Below the pieces are notes generated by a model. That model did no database searches, was not told where the DNA came from, and was given only the letters and a program-made list of their open reading frames with translations. This document shows positions 1 through 11,715 of a stretch of DNA of 64,000 nucleotides, piece after piece. This stretch comes from Gordionus sp. m RMFG-2023 (taxonomy: Eukaryota; Nematomorpha; Gordioida; Chordodea; Parachordodidae): contig NC_088777.1 in assembly GCF_954871325.1 (NCBI RefSeq), positions 30,171,366 to 30,235,365 of the forward strand, given 5' to 3'. Position 1 is the first letter of the stretch, and each line of letters opens with the position of its first letter. A program made the translations under genes and the position numbers.

Positions 1-121
1 CCTCATCGCAATTTTATATACTCCATGCCCGACGGAATTTATCCAGCTCTTAGATCCGACATACCCCTCCTAGCTATCGATTGCGAAATGTGTGTCACTT
101 ATACTCACAACAATAAAGAAG
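1..121 (+). CDS. REXO5: REXO5-like exon 1 in window (partial): first exonuclease motif
   Basis: Frame 1 is open from base 1 and reads PHRNFIYSMPDGIYPALRS, then DIPLLAIDCEMCVTYTHNNKE. AIDCEM is motif ExoI, supplying the first two metal-binding acidic residues. The donor is AAG|GTTCAA at 122-123, phase 1. The true start codon lies upstream of the window; the ATG at 25 is internal, because the reading frame continues 5' of it and the upstream residues look like coding sequence. Confidence 0.85.
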
Positions 122-3100
122 GTTCAAATCATTTTTTTAAATTTTGTTTAATGTATTCAATTTTTTTTATTGATACTTTTTATTTATTTAAAAAAATGAT
201 AAAATACTAAAATATTAAAACAAGTATATAAAATATGTAAAATTACTAAATAAAAATAAATATATATTATAAGTATCGAAGGCTCTAAAAAGAATTTAAT
301 AATGAATATGTACCTAAAAAACAAGTATAATTGTGTTTAAAAATTTCTAGTTAAAATTTTTGTTTAAGAAATAAGGATTCGCGATTTTCGTTTGTTGTGT
401 AAAAAAATTTTCGTGATAAAGTTTTAAAAAATATATATGTAGACTGTGAAAAATTGCCGTTAGTTGATATGACTATTGGCTGAAATATAAAGTTATTTAA
501 TTTTGAATATTTATTAATTTTTTTATTTTCCCCACATGTAAGAGGGTTTGAATTAATTGATGAAAAAAAGGAGGAGACGCAGGTTGCGTCCCATATAAGG
601 GATTTCTTATTGGACCAGGGGGTGCAGGTTAAACCGTCGGGTTTGAGGCCTTCCTTTAATAAGGTTGGTAGGTTCAAGGATGTTGGGTATTTTAGCCTTA
701 TTAAAAGCGTTATGGATGATTTTATTATTTGCTTTATGCCGGAGATGGCGACCTTAACTGCGGGTGCAGTTTAGGCCGTGTCTGGCGTTAGGTAGAACGG
801 GTAAGCTGCATTGGTGGCAAGTGTGTGACTGTGTAAGCGAACATCCAAGTCTAAATCCTATAGTAATTCTCAGTTGGTCATTGGTTAAGAGATTATCTAA
901 GGTTGGCTTGGAAGCTTCGAGCCATTCATACCCGCCGTATTTATCGTTGAATTGTAATAGTTGTATATTGCTAATATCTGTAGGGTTAAGACTATTTTGT
1001 AATTTCTTTATTAGGGGTTCGATGATAGATTTATTAGAGATTTAGGTTGGAAATTAATAACCGTCTGGGGTAAGTAGATTCCATCTTTCAAATGCTGCTG
1101 TTAGAAGATCATCATTGAGAGTTATGAATGATGAGATCGCAGAATTGAGCGATTTGAGTTAAATAGAGATAGGGAAAGTAGTTCCAAGGGGATCAAGTCG
1201 ATACCACTTAGTTTAGCGGGTAATTGGGCTAGGTGTCAATTATAGTCTGATAATGAAAGGTTGAGAATCCTTTCTATAAAGGTCTTAGCGAATATTGTGT
1301 TGAACGAAAGATTTTGAGTAGGAGGATGAGTGGAAGAGATGCGAAGGTGCGATGGAATGTGATTGATGAACTTTTCCAAGTTTTGCATCTCAGAAAAGGT
1401 TTTATCGATAATTTTTTTGGATATATTATTATTGACTAATGTGGAGCCCAAGAAATGGATCTCTTCTTTTTCGATAATAGTGTAACCTTTAAATAAATCT
1501 AAGGGAATCTCAAGGTTGAGGAAGCATGTTTTAGTTTTGTTTAATTCTAAAACCAATTTTAGAGCATTCTCTTTCGAGGTAGTTAAGGGCTTTGCTAATT
1601 TGATGTGGATCACCGCAAAGGGTGCCATCATCTAGGATAGGTTAAGTTCTAGGTCAAAATCATATTTAAGATCTTTCATCATATTGTGGATTGCTCAGCA
1701 GAAAAGAATAGGGCCGAGGGGGTCGCCTTGTTGTAATCCCTCTTCGGAATATATAACGCTACCATTAAAAATGAGGGGAGTGCTATTGTTATAGCAGATG
1801 TATTCGAAGCACCAGTATTGGGGGAAATTATCATAAAAGATTCGATAGCCGAGGAACGTGATATTGTATTGAAGGCATTTTTAAAATCGATTTTGCATAA
1901 AATGGAGTTTATCGGTGGATGTTGAAGGTAGATTCGTAGGCTGTGAGAGGCTATATTTACGCCTCCTTTAGTTCTGCATCCTAATTGGTATTTGCCAAAC
2001 AGGGAATCAGTATCGGAATTTTTTTTGCAATAATTTTAGCTATCAGGCTTCTGAAAAGTAAACCGATTGCGATTGGGCGGATGCCTCCATTAGGTTTTTC
2101 AAAATCAATCAAGTTAGCTTCAAATATAATTTGATGAGCTAATGTGGGAATATCTTTATTAGTTATATTATTAAGGAAGGTGGTAAGTGAGTTAAAAAAA
2201 TTATTGGAGTTATGAGATTTTAGAAATTTGGAAGTAAGATGGTCTATGGCCATCCAGGCCTGCTGCTGAAAATTTATTAAATTCACTTATTGTTTTGCGA
2301 ATATCTTGGTTGGTAATTATGAAAGGGGAGATATTGAGCGGTTGGTTTGGTAAGCTAGTATAAGAGGCATGTGGATGAAGGGATTTTGGGTTGTCAGGGG
2401 TCACGTCGTTAGATGGCGAGTTTTGTTTGTGAAGAGATTAATTTTTGTGCACCGCATATGTCGCCTTCATTTATTTTTTTGGATATTTTGTTGCAGGTAT
2501 TACTGAAACTTTCATTTGAATTGTTGAGATTTTTAACGTTATCTAATAGTGTTAAATTTCAGTGAGATACTAGTGATTTGTTATTTACATGTATGTGTTT
2601 GATATTAATTGGGGGTTTTATTAGTTTTGTGCAAAGTGTATTAGAACCTGAGCAAGGGAGGGCTTGGGGGCCATGTTTGTATAAATGACCATCTTTTTTT
2701 AAATTAATAAGTTTATGACAAATTGGGCAGATTCCTTTCATGCTAATGATGAGTAGATGGTTTAATATCTGAGAAGTTTGTTACTTTGAGTCTAAGACAA
2801 AAACATTGGAGTGTACATTAATTATTTTAATGTGGGAAAGAGAATTAGAGGAAGAAGATGTTTTTGAATTATATAAAAATATTAGATAACTGCAATAAAG
2901 TATAAAATGCTTAAAATATTTAGGAATAATAGTAAAAAAAATTCAAGTATAATAATAGCATGCATAGTCATGATTAGACCTGTGCGCCGAGAGCATAATC
3001 GGTGGCGGTGTTTCTTTTTTCAACGATCGGCTAGCGGCGGCAAATCGATTTAGACGCCGCCACAAAAATCGGCTGCGGCGTCAAATATTTTTATAACTTA

Positions 3101-6100
3101 AATTTTTTAATAAAAATTATAAAATCATGAAACACTTAAAAATAAAATCTATGCTTTATTATGTTTATAAATAATTTAACGATTTTATTAAGTTATAATT
3201 ATCATGTATAAATATTATTTTATTTAGATTTATAAGACATTATTGATGATCTTTTAGAGATCAGAGTGAACCCAGCTATGGAAAATAAACGCTTGCTGGG
3301 TGTGCTCGTAGGTGGAACGCACAGGACCTTTCTAGCTAATATTAAAAGATTAGGAAGATCGAATGTTCTTATTTTCCAAAATTCTAAGACATCTTTTATC
3401 TCTAAATTATAAGGCCAAAATATAGAATAACACTCTTTTTCTAGACTAGTTAAATAGTCTTGTTCCAGATTATTGTTGTGAATAGATGAATATTTGGTAG
3501 CCATTGACTATAGATAATCGAATTCTGAAGCAACTTCCGTCGTTTCACATTCGGTTAATTAGTCCTTGTAAGGCAACAGAGAGGTAGCGTGTTGACATAA
3601 AAATTGTACCGGAGTTTTTTTTAAATATTCATTTACTATGTTCATAGATTGAAAACGAGGATCCAAAAGTGCTCCTAACACCTAAGTAAAAATAAAACAA
3701 AGAGAAATAATATAAAAAAAACTAATTTATGTATTTTAAAATATTACCTGAAGATCGGTTATTATAAATCTATGATCAATTTAGTAAGCATATTTTGTTT
3801 AAGGGATGCTATGGGATGACTATCATATACTTATACGATTAAATGATTTTTAATTTCACTACTAAATATTAAAGATATATTTATAGTAAATCCTTTTTGG
3901 GCGGATATAAATTCAACAGTTTTTTGAAGGTTTTAAGGAAATTTAAGAGATCACACACCAAGTCTTAATCGGATTAAATAATTTGAGATCCGGTTTCTCC
4001 ATTCTATTTAATAGAATTATTATAGGATTTTGGTTATTGCCACTCACACTTTCCAGCATTATTAAAATACTATGCCAACGTTTAGACACATTTAATTTCA
4101 ATTTCTATGTTTTTTCTCATATGATTTTAGATTTGCACTATCATCATTAAACCCAAGACGATTTTCATAAAAAGGATCATTATCATACAAATCTAAAATA
4201 TCCTATGTAAATGATATCGATTCAAAACATTTCCCATTTTCGATATTGTTTATATTTTCAATATCCGCTGTTTTGAATCTTAAGAAAACTATAATTTCTC
4301 TCACTTTTTTAATGAGATTTTCTATTTTATAAACTTTTTTTTATTCCATCGACTGTCACTAGATTATGTAATCCATGCTCCAAAAACATAAATAATGGTC
4401 ATATTCTCTTAAACGAACACTCGTCCTGCATCTGTAACCATTTGAATTTTCTTGGACCCATAATCCAATTCATTTATATCTTTTTCTATCTCGGAAAGAA
4501 TAGTTCAGCGTTATGTTTTTGAGTGACATAATGTGTCGCCAATGTATAAAATACAATATTAAAATTATTATCTATTTCATGAAATATAAAGGTAATATAA
4601 TTTCGCCGTCTATAATTGTTGGTTCACTTATCAAAAGTTATTGCACAAAATTTTGGATCTATATTAATTTGCTGACATATGTATGCTTTCGCTGATAAAT
4701 ACATATGATCTAATCCACTCCGGTTACTTGTTGTTCTATCTGGTAAATCTTTTGTACCTGAAATAATGCCATATTTCTACATAATAAAAAGTTAATATTA
4801 TAAAAACATGATGCCTTAATAATGCCATATTTCTACATAATAAAAAGTTAATATTATAAAAACATGATGCCTTAAAAAATTCTAAATGTGGGATGAGATC
4901 AGTTTTATTTAAATATTTTATTATAAAATAATTAGATATTTTAACAGTTAAAATAAAAATTAAGATTTCAATAAAAAAATTATAATTATTTTACAAATGA
5001 CCTTTAGAAAATCTTGCATTCCAGAATTATTTTTAGAAGTGAATGACATTAAATCCTTGCAACACATGAGAACATAATTCCTTGCCAGAATCCATTTTTT
5101 TTCTTTTATTGGGTCAGTTGTATCTTTTACAATGGGTTTGAAAAATAATTTTAAATTTTGTTTAGATATTTCTTCTTTACACTATAAGTCATGTTTGTCA
5201 AGTAAATGTTTTATTATGTTTGATTACTGATATTTTTTGAAAAAGATTTTATTGGATAACTAATTAAAAAATTCACAAATATTTTAAAAATAATATATAT
5301 ATCACGCCGCCTAATTTTTACATCGGCGGCGGCGTGTTGAGCGCTGACACTTTTTTACGGCGGCGTCATATTTAACCGGCGGCGTAGGTCTAGTCATGAT
5401 TAAAATAAAAACATATTTAATATATAGTTAAAAAATATATGAATGTCTATCAAGATGACAAATGTCTCATTCGGGTTTCGGCGGTCGATGAAACTCTGAC
5501 CCCAGTGTACGATCAGCTAGTTAAACCTGATGGCCCTGTCAAAGACTATCTTACCGCCTGGTCTGGATTGACTGAAGATGATTTGATTGACGTTACCATC
5601 ACTTTGAAAGATGTACAAAGGGATATAGCCAAGATGATACAACGGGATAAGAGGGGTGAGTCTAAATACAGCTTTTATGATTAAAATTTTTTATAAGCGA
5701 ATTATTTAACCCTTCACTACAAAGGTGGGGTAAATAATACCCCACGGCTTTTATAATCTTATTAATTAAAAATCCTGAAGATAATTTGACCTGATTTTTA
5801 TAGTAGTTTAATATTTTGTTATAAGGAACATATCTACCAAATTTCAAAATAATTGATTTGATATTTTTTAAAATATTTGCAATTTGTTGAGCTTGGGGTA
5901 GTATAGGTCCCACCTTTGTACTTACGAATTTTTTTTTTATTAATTAATATTATTGTATATTACAAACTAATATATTAAATTGAAAAAAAAATTTTATTTA
6001 TAAATTTTTCATTGTTATATTGTGACACAAAATTTTAAAATTTTATACTATTTTTTTTTCTTGTGGAGCTAAATACTATAAAACGAGCATATGGATAATT

Positions 6101-9100
6101 TAATATCATCAAGTTCTGGAAGTATTTTCTATTTAATATTTGATATTTATAACATTTTATATAGGTGAAGTAGATTCTGAGTCAAGTGATGATTATTTAT
6201 ATGACAGCAATCACAACTCAGAAACAGAGGAAGATGATATAAGTGATGAGTATGAAGATAATTATAAATATTGTTACAGTAAAATATGCTATCTTTTAAT
6301 AAGTTATATAAAAAAATTAAGGTAAAGATGGCAAAATCAAGTGGAATAAAGAATGTCTGCCTCAAAAAAGAACTAGATCCCATAATAATTTCTTGTTTGC
6401 CAAGGGTTAAATCACATGCAAAAAATGCAAAATCCCCCCTAGAAAGCTTTAAACTTCATCTCAGCAATTATTACAGATTTAATTTTAAAATACACAAATC
6501 AAAAGATTGAGGCTCTTCAAAAAGATGAATATTTATCATACTAAAATGGATGAGAATGAATTTAATGCTCTGGTTGGTTTACTAATGATATGGTGTTTAT
6601 AAATCAAACCATCAAAATATAAGAGATTTATGGAATAAGGATAGATTTGGTGTAAATATATTTAGATATACCATGAATATAAATAGATTCCAATTTCTAT
6701 TGAAAGTTCTAAGATTTGATGATATGAATACAAGGGATGCAAGGAAAGCAAATGATAAAGCAACACATATTAGAGAAATTTTTAATATTTGTAATGATAA
6801 TAAAATGATCAATTTATAAAATTATTAGCAATGGAGCTCATTACTCCATATATGATCAAAAGATATGAGAACCCTTGTATATGTAGGTTATTGGGGATGT
6901 TCTCAATATTACTGATGAAAAACCTACTTTATCAAATAAAAAAGGAAGATGCTATGATTGCCCAAGAGTAAAGGACAAAAAAACAACCTTTATTTGTTTA
7001 AATTGTTCTAAATTTATTTGTAAATATCATATGAATACTTTTTGTCGTTAATGTTATTATAAAAATTTACATGATATTTGATGATTAATATTTTTTTTTT
7101 ATATTTGATTTTTTTTATAAAATTTATGTAATTATCATTATTCAACTTTGAATTAATAAAATATATAATATGATAAAACTATGATTAAAGGAAGATTTCA
7201 AAAAAAAATTTTTATTTCAGCAACTTTAGGAAAATTTGCAAAACTTTTTTTTAGAAGTAACTATTAATCTAAGATTTTTTATTTGTTATCTCCAATAATT
7301 TCTTAATATATATTCAAAATTTTAGATCTCAAACTAATATGTTCTGAGATATAGCTAATCAAAATTTGGGGTAAAATAGACCCCACCTTTGTAGTAAAAG
7401 GAGTTTTTTCCACTTTTGTAGTGAAGGGTTAATTGGTCATATCATGATCAAAAACTGATTTGAGTGACTTCATATTCCATTGAGCGTAAATTGTTTCAAA
7501 TATATGTATCCTTTTGCAAATTTAATGAGCCCCATCTTTGTAAGAGCCCTTACTTAATAAATTACTACTTTTATAAAACTTATATACTGGGATATGGAAC
7601 CAAATGCTTAGGAAACATAATTTAAAAACGGCTAACTCAATATTTTCGCCAAAATATGTTCTGCAAGGCAAGATCTCCAAGCTTGCATAATATTTTTGGG
7701 TAAAATATTGGGTTACCTTTATAAAAAATCGAGCCTTTTAACAACACTAACAATGATATAAAATAAATAAAAAATTGATAAAAGAAAATAAATTGCAATT
7801 TTTTTATATAAGAGTCAGGGCTAGGTACATTTAATTTAATTTACTTTCATATTTATGTGATTAAGTTAAGATCAATGATATAGTAAACCTAAGCTGACGA
7901 TTATTAAAAATGTATATGGTAGCATGTCAATATGTTTTTTCAGTCAATGCCTTATTTTTTCAACTTAAATCATTTTTTGATCGCGTTTTTTAAATAAAAA
8001 AATATGATTTTGCTGGAAATTTATTCAGGCATGTGTAGAATACATTATGATTTTTAGAACGTTTTGCCATCAATTTTATATTTTTGAGATATGTCTATTT
8101 AACTTCCTAATATTCACTCCTCCGATGTTATTTTTGTGTATATAATATTTCTTTTTATCCGAGATTTTATATGCATATTATAATTCTTTTTAAATTGAAT
8201 TCATTTTAAATTGAATTCATTTTTAATAAAAAGAATGCTCCTTATAAAAAACAATTAATTTTTGGATTGAAACAAAAGATGATTTTATCATCTTTTCACA
8301 ATTTCAATAATTTTTAATAAATTATAAATATTTGGAATATCAAGCCAGGATTATGAAAAAATAAAGCAACTATCTCAAATATATTAAATTATATAAACTT
8401 AATATAAATAAACTAAAATTAATTAAAAAACTAATTTTGTTTAACGGTTCTTAAAAATTATTGGAACTTTTTTTAAATTTAAAGGAACTGGAATGGAACG
8501 TAAGCGCAATATTTTAATTTTAGAGGAATTGGAACGGAACTAGAAATATGCAGTTTGTAAATCCATGCGTATTTTAGCACAAATATTTTTCAATTTTGCA
8601 TATAAATTAAAAATAATTAGGAGCCATTATATGTGGCCATTCCTTGAATTTCGACCTTCTAGCCCTGAAGATGTTCCACCCATATGTTATCGATACATCA
8701 ATCATTTACAATATAAGAGGCGATTCTCACTTCAAAAAATCAAAACTTAAAACTCTCGCCAAAATATTTCTGGGTAAAGAAATTCAGAATGCCGATAAGA
8801 TTGGACATGATAGCATTGAAGATGCCAGAACTGTCATGGAACTAGTTTTACTCAAATTAAGAACAGGTTTTGCTTGTTACTGATAAACAAATGATAGGGA
8901 ATAAATGAAAATGAATTAAAATTATACTGACATTTTTAGAGTATAAGACATACATAACTATAAATAAATTTTATATTATTTGCAGTTTCAAATCATTAGA
9001 AATGAACAATTTATTTGATTATAAAGTATAAAAAAGATGAAAATTAGTGTATGAGAAATAATTTTTTTTATTCATCAAAATAGGATTTTTTTAGATTAGG

Positions 9101-9570
9101 AAGGTTTTTATAAATGATTTATAAAAATTCTTTTAAAAAAGGTCAGGATTTTGGCGACATAACCAGACGTTATCATTTTAAATATGATCAAAACACTGAA
9201 TTATTAATGTCTAAAATAGACATTTCTCCAAATTCCGCACTTGGGAGCAATTCTTTTAAGTTATATTGCCCAAAATGTTTTCCTGCTCTCCGGTTGGTCG
9301 CTGACCAAGCACGTGACATGCAACTTATTACTTCAAGTTATGCCAATCAAAAGAATGGTAATATATTTCTTATAAATAAAGTTCAACATTTATGATTATA
9401 ATTAAATACGTACTATTATATATATCTGAAACTAAATTAATATTAATATTTGTTATAAGCAACCAAGATGAGATTAGACGAAGCTATATCGGATGATAAC
9501 GCCATATCTGATTGTGAATCCTGTCTTGTAAACCACAAGAACTCCATATCTAGACAAAAGGATAAATCAT
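1..9570 (+). CDS. REXO5: REXO5-like DEDDh RNA exonuclease gene, partial, at least 5 exons
   Basis: Probable 3'-to-5' RNA exonuclease of the REXO/NEF-sp family, whose members trim structured nuclear and nucleolar RNAs. Proposed exons are 1-121, 5455-5655, 8621-8866, 9142-9357 and 9460-9570. All introns begin GT, end AG and fall in phase 1, so the joined frame stays open. The product shows AIDCEM (first D and E), RVSAVDETLTPVYDQLVKP, GHSLNFDLLALK (third D), HPYVIDTSIIY and GHDSIEDA (H and last D), so every DEDDh catalytic residue is present. The HPYVIDTS and SKLKTLA..FLGKEIQ stretches look closest to REXO5 rather than REXO1 or REXO4 (from memory of the family). The first exon is open to the window edge, so the N-terminus is missing. 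The last donor suggests further exons that I could not find. Introns 1 and 2 are swollen by transposons. The exonuclease call is secure; the exact orthologue is less so. Confidence 0.85.
440..2760 (-). mobile_element. Decayed LINE with an R2/NeSL-like restriction-type endonuclease, in intron 1
   Basis: Reading leftwards on the minus strand, 2741-2559 encodes a CPICHK..KDGHLYKHGP...C zinc-finger-like start. Next, 2404-2210 has the reverse transcriptase entry motif SAAGLDGHRP. 2286-1981 has KPNGGIRPIAIGLLFRSL (RT motif 2). Near 1640-1590 the codons spell LDDGTLCGDPHQ in a shifted frame (the YxDD box), followed at 1631-1236 by the thumb with LELNKTKTCFL. 677-590 has KPDGLTCTPW...WDATC, the PD-(D/E)XK nuclease signature of LINEs with a C-terminal restriction-like endonuclease. 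The coding order is complete, but the reading frame changes at least four times and contains stops. It is antisense to the host gene and its ends are not sharply defined. The clade within that group is uncertain. Confidence 0.7.
2975..5392 (-). mobile_element. hAT transposon, dead, with intact ends and perfect target duplication (intron 1)
   Basis: The ends are inverted: TAGACCTGTGCGCC on the left, and TAGACCTACGCCGCC read inward from the right. An identical 8-bp GTCATGAT lies at 2967-2974 and 5393-5400, the hAT target duplication. Both subterminal zones are rich in GCCGCCG in an otherwise A/T-rich context. Minus-strand remnants include 3504-3220, the hATC dimerisation domain (ATKYSSIH start, then VPPTSTPSKRLFSIAG), and RWHSILIMLE read near 4100-4060. 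Several frameshifts and stops separate the blocks, so the transposase is inactive. The same family recurs at 38643-40377. Intact ends mean it could still have been moved by a related transposase. Confidence 0.9.
4762..4873. repeat. 56-bp exact tandem duplication inside the intron-1 hAT
   Basis: The 56-bp stretch starting AATAATGCCATATTTC at 4762 is repeated from 4818 with no visible difference. It duplicates transposase-derived sequence, so it arose after the hAT insertion and recently. Confidence 0.9.
5455..5655 (+). CDS. REXO5: REXO5-like exon 2: exonuclease core strand region
   Basis: This exon is 201 bp, 67 codons, entered and left in phase 1. The acceptor is TATCAAG|ATGACA (AG at 5453-5454) and the donor is a consensus G|GTGAGT at 5656. 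Joining to exon 1 gives NNKEDDKCLIRVSAVDE, then a typical VYDQLVKPDGPVKDYLTAW and SGLTEDDL block as in REXO proteins. The open frame extends upstream to 5439, but that part is intron by the phase match. The exon sits between a hAT insertion that ends 62 bp upstream and a piggyBac insertion that starts 54 bp downstream. Confidence 0.85.
5710..7428 (+). mobile_element. piggyBac element with catalytic core missing, TTAA ends (intron 2)
   Basis: TTAA lies at 5706-5709 and 7429-7432. The inverted ends start CCCTTCACTACAAAGGTG on the left and CCCTTCACTACAAAAGTG on the right, and each end has an inner GGGGT...ACCCC palindrome. Remnants on the + strand: an acidic start (VDSESSDDYLYDSNHNSETE, 6170-6260); DENEFNALVGLLMIW and NIRDLWNKDRFGVNIF with NRFQFLLKVLRFDD (6550-6800), typical of the piggyBac domain; and a C-terminal cysteine block RCYDCPRVKDKK..C..C (6945-7055). 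The central DDD catalytic portion expected between about 6820 and 6900 is absent, and the element is 1.7 kb against roughly 2.4-3 kb for full ones. Frameshifts are also present, so it is a non-autonomous relic with well-kept ends. Confidence 0.9.
7433..8620. other. Remainder of REXO5-like intron 2
   Basis: A/T-rich sequence without a recognisable coding stretch. A 17-bp piece (TTTTAAATTGAATTCAT) is repeated in tandem near 8190-8222. I see no transposon ends here. Confidence 0.5.
8621..8866 (+). CDS. REXO5: REXO5-like exon 3: ExoII and ExoIII motifs
   Basis: This exon is 246 bp, phase 1 at both ends. The acceptor TAATTAG|GAGCC has a weak pyrimidine tract, but the phase match gives KRGAIICGHSLNFDLLALK, the expected GHSL..D..AL motif. 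HPYVIDTSIIYNIRGD follows, then KSKLKTLAKIFLGKEIQ and GHDSIEDARTVMELVLLKL with the final catalytic H and D. The donor is AACAG|GTTTTG at 8867. Without splicing the frame would stop at 8881, so this donor is needed if exon 4 belongs to the gene. Confidence 0.85.
8986..8999 (+). other. Alternative short terminal exon of the REXO5-like gene (possible)
   Basis: TTATATTATTTGCAG ending at 8985 is a better-looking acceptor than the one used for exon 4. Splicing exon 3 to it in phase 1 would add only Val-Ser-Asn-His before TAG at 8997-8999. This would give a short isoform ending just after the exonuclease domain, or an unproductive transcript. It is an inference from splice-site appearance alone. Confidence 0.3.
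9142..9357 (+). CDS. REXO5: REXO5-like exon 4: C-terminal region with a CPKC motif
   Basis: This exon is 216 bp, phase 1 at both ends. The acceptor is CTTTTAAAAAAG|GTCAGG (AG at 9140-9141) and the donor is AATG|GTAATA at 9358. The junction with exon 3 reads LLKLRTGQDFGDI; an L-K-L..G..FGD run directly after the exonuclease domain is, as I recall it, typical of REXO5 homologues. A TAA directly upstream of the ATG at 9114 shows the open frame does not continue 5'. KLYCPKC is a short cysteine pair of unknown role. The assignment rests on phase, position and the FGD motif. Confidence 0.65.
9460..9570 (+). CDS. REXO5: REXO5-like exon 5 (probable)
   Basis: After the acceptor TTATAAG|CAACC, the phase-1 join gives QKNATKMRLDEAISDDNA, then ISDCESCLVNHKNSISRQKD. 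The length is 111 bp, a multiple of three. A donor T|GTAAAAAT follows at 9571, again in phase 1 like every other intron of this gene. If the donor is not used, the frame runs through low-complexity residues to a TAA at 9660-9662. I recognise no domain. No further exon is visible before a MITE at 9753. Confidence 0.5.
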
Positions 9571-9752
9571 GTAAAAATATGGTCATTTTATTTATCACTC
9601 ATGAAATTTCATTGTCTATTTCAAAAAAATTACCACGTATGCAAATTTTAAAATTCTTATAACATCAAGTATTTAAACCTCTTTCAATTAATTAAGAAAC
9701 CTTCGGAACAATTTGATTCATAAATTATTCAGATTCTTAAAAAATATACAAC

Positions 9753-10139
9753 TAGTGATCTGCATCAGGCCTAATTTTTCAAGCCCGACCCGAAATTATT
9801 TTTAAAATGATTTTGCCGGCCCGAACCCGAAATTTTTTTTAAAAAGTTTTGCCGGCCCGAACCCGAAAATTTTTTAAAAAAATTAACCGGGCCGGCCCGT
9901 ATTTATTTAAATATAGAAATTAATTTTTATAATTACTCAAAATAAAAGACATATGTTATACGGCGTTTAGTTTCAATAAATAAAATCAAAAATTTTTATT
10001 TTGTATTATCAATATAAAATTGATAAATTTAGATATATTTAAAAAAAATTCCAAGTTCCGGCCCGACCCAGCCCGATTTTTTTATAAAAATATTAGACCC
10101 GGCCCAAACCCGATTCGGGCTTAACTTTGCAGATCTCTA
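9753..10139. mobile_element. hAT-like MITE with GGCCCG-rich subterminal repeats, copy 1
   Basis: The element is 387 bp. The ends are TAGTGATCTGCA on the left and TAGAGATCTGCA read inward from the right. Flanking octamers TATACAAC and AGTACAAT share a TACAA core, a decayed 8-bp duplication. Both subterminal regions carry repeated GGCCCGAACCCG-type motifs, and the centre is A/T-rich. It has no coding capacity. An inverted shorter copy lies at 19489-19769. Confidence 0.75.
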
Positions 10140-10147
10140 AGTACAAT

Positions 10148-11164
10148 ATAAGATTGAAAGAAATAGTTGATCATCTTGAAATGTAATTTAGGTGGAGAAA
10201 AATTAGAAAAAAAGAAAAATATATATTTTTTGTTTTGTAAAAAGAACTTTACTAAATATCTTAAATAGAAGCTATTTTCAACATCAATATTTGATTCTTT
10301 ACAAGTGATCAACAATTAGTGCGCCTAACCAATATTCGAATAATATTCTGATATTTTAGATTTAATATAATGGAATAATAATTTTTTGTTATTTGATGCA
10401 TATTTATTTGCATTTGATAATCCTGAGCGCCGGCCGTTCACACAGGTTTTTGTAATTCTGAAAACGCAGCCTCTTTTGAAAGCCACGCCTAGATTTTGCT
10501 TTGATTATTTTTGTTCAGTTTAAAAATATAAATTTAAAATCAAATAATCACAAATGTCATAATCAAAAAGAATGTTAGTGTATCTTTTGGATTAATATAT
10601 ATGATATAAATAATTATATTGCTATAAAATAAATAAGTAATAAAAATAAGAAATTCTTCTTTATGGAGAATCGTTGGGTATTAATATATAAAACGAGATA
10701 ATAAAACTATTTATATTCAGGCTAATATTCTAGCTGTTACCTGAAAAAAACTATATTAAAACGTCATTCAAAATATCCTTTGACCTTCTATATTACAATG
10801 GTACAGCATTTGTACCACAAAATCAAAGTCTTTGTTTGATAGTCTTACTTAGTAATACAAAACTTAATTTGGACGTTTTAATTATGTATTTTTTTAAATA
10901 ATAATTTATCATAATTTAATACACATAAAATACAACTAATTAGCAATAAAGAGTTATTCAAAATTTTTCCAGAGGATTAAATCAGAATGGTGGATCAGCA
11001 TAAATTTAAAAAATATTAAGGTTTCTCATTCAAAAAAGGAAAAATTTCAATCAAAAATGGAAAAGTGCCAAAAACGTAAGAAAAGGTCCTATCAAAAATG
11101 GTAGGTTCAATAAAGGAAAAGTTTCACGAGAAAAGGAAATGGTTCCATCAAGAAATAATAATTT
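10148..11164. other. Non-genic A/T-rich stretch
   Basis: No supported gene, transposon end or tandem repeat. The stretch 11030-11160 is rich in the short motif AAAAATGGAAAAG and similar purine runs. Confidence 0.5.
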
Positions 11165-11360
11165 TTTATTTTCCATCTTATTTTATTTCTAACTTTTTGC
11201 TATCTCTTTAATTTATTTTTGTCATCTTTTAATTTTTCATCATCTCATTTTTTTATTATTTGTTTTTTTGTCTTTTTAAAATTAAATATTTTATTCTCCC
11301 TTTCATTTTCCTTCAATTCTCTATTTTCTTACTTTAATCATTCTTTTTCTACTTAAATTT
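11165..11360 (+). repeat. Pyrimidine-rich dispersed repeat, copy 1
   Basis: A T/C-rich 190-bp tract with the landmarks TTATTTCTAACTTTTT, ATTTTTGTCATCTT and ATCATTCTTTTTCT. The same landmarks in the same order appear on the opposite strand at 19190-19375. The similarity is patchy, so homology is likely but not certain given the biased composition. Confidence 0.45.
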
Positions 11361-11715
11361 TAATATTTTATACTCTTGCAAGCATATCTTTTTTTCATAT
11401 ATTTGTATATCAAATTATTGCAATTGCAGAATAAAATTCGTTAGGTAATAATGTTAATGTACTTTTTTAAAATTTTGGACTATAATATCAAACGATAAAT
11501 AAATTAGTAAAATATAATCATTACTTATCTTTGAAAATTATCTAATATATATAATCGCTGTAATCAAAAAATGAACGTTTTCGTATAACCTTAATGTTAA
11601 TTTATTTTTGGTATCAACTTTCTTATCATCTTAATGTTAAATAAATCGAAGGAATATACCTTTAATTTTAAATTATTATTTTTTAAAAGAGAAAATAAAA
11701 TTTTTTTTTATACAT

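Noticed and set aside
9114-9395. Casein kinase 2 beta-like match (DFG ... KLYCPKC)
   Set aside because: KLYCPKC resembles the end of CK2 beta, but the rest does not match. The segment also joins exactly in phase to the exonuclease exon through an FGD motif and an acceptor at 9141, so it is better read as the exonuclease C-terminal region.
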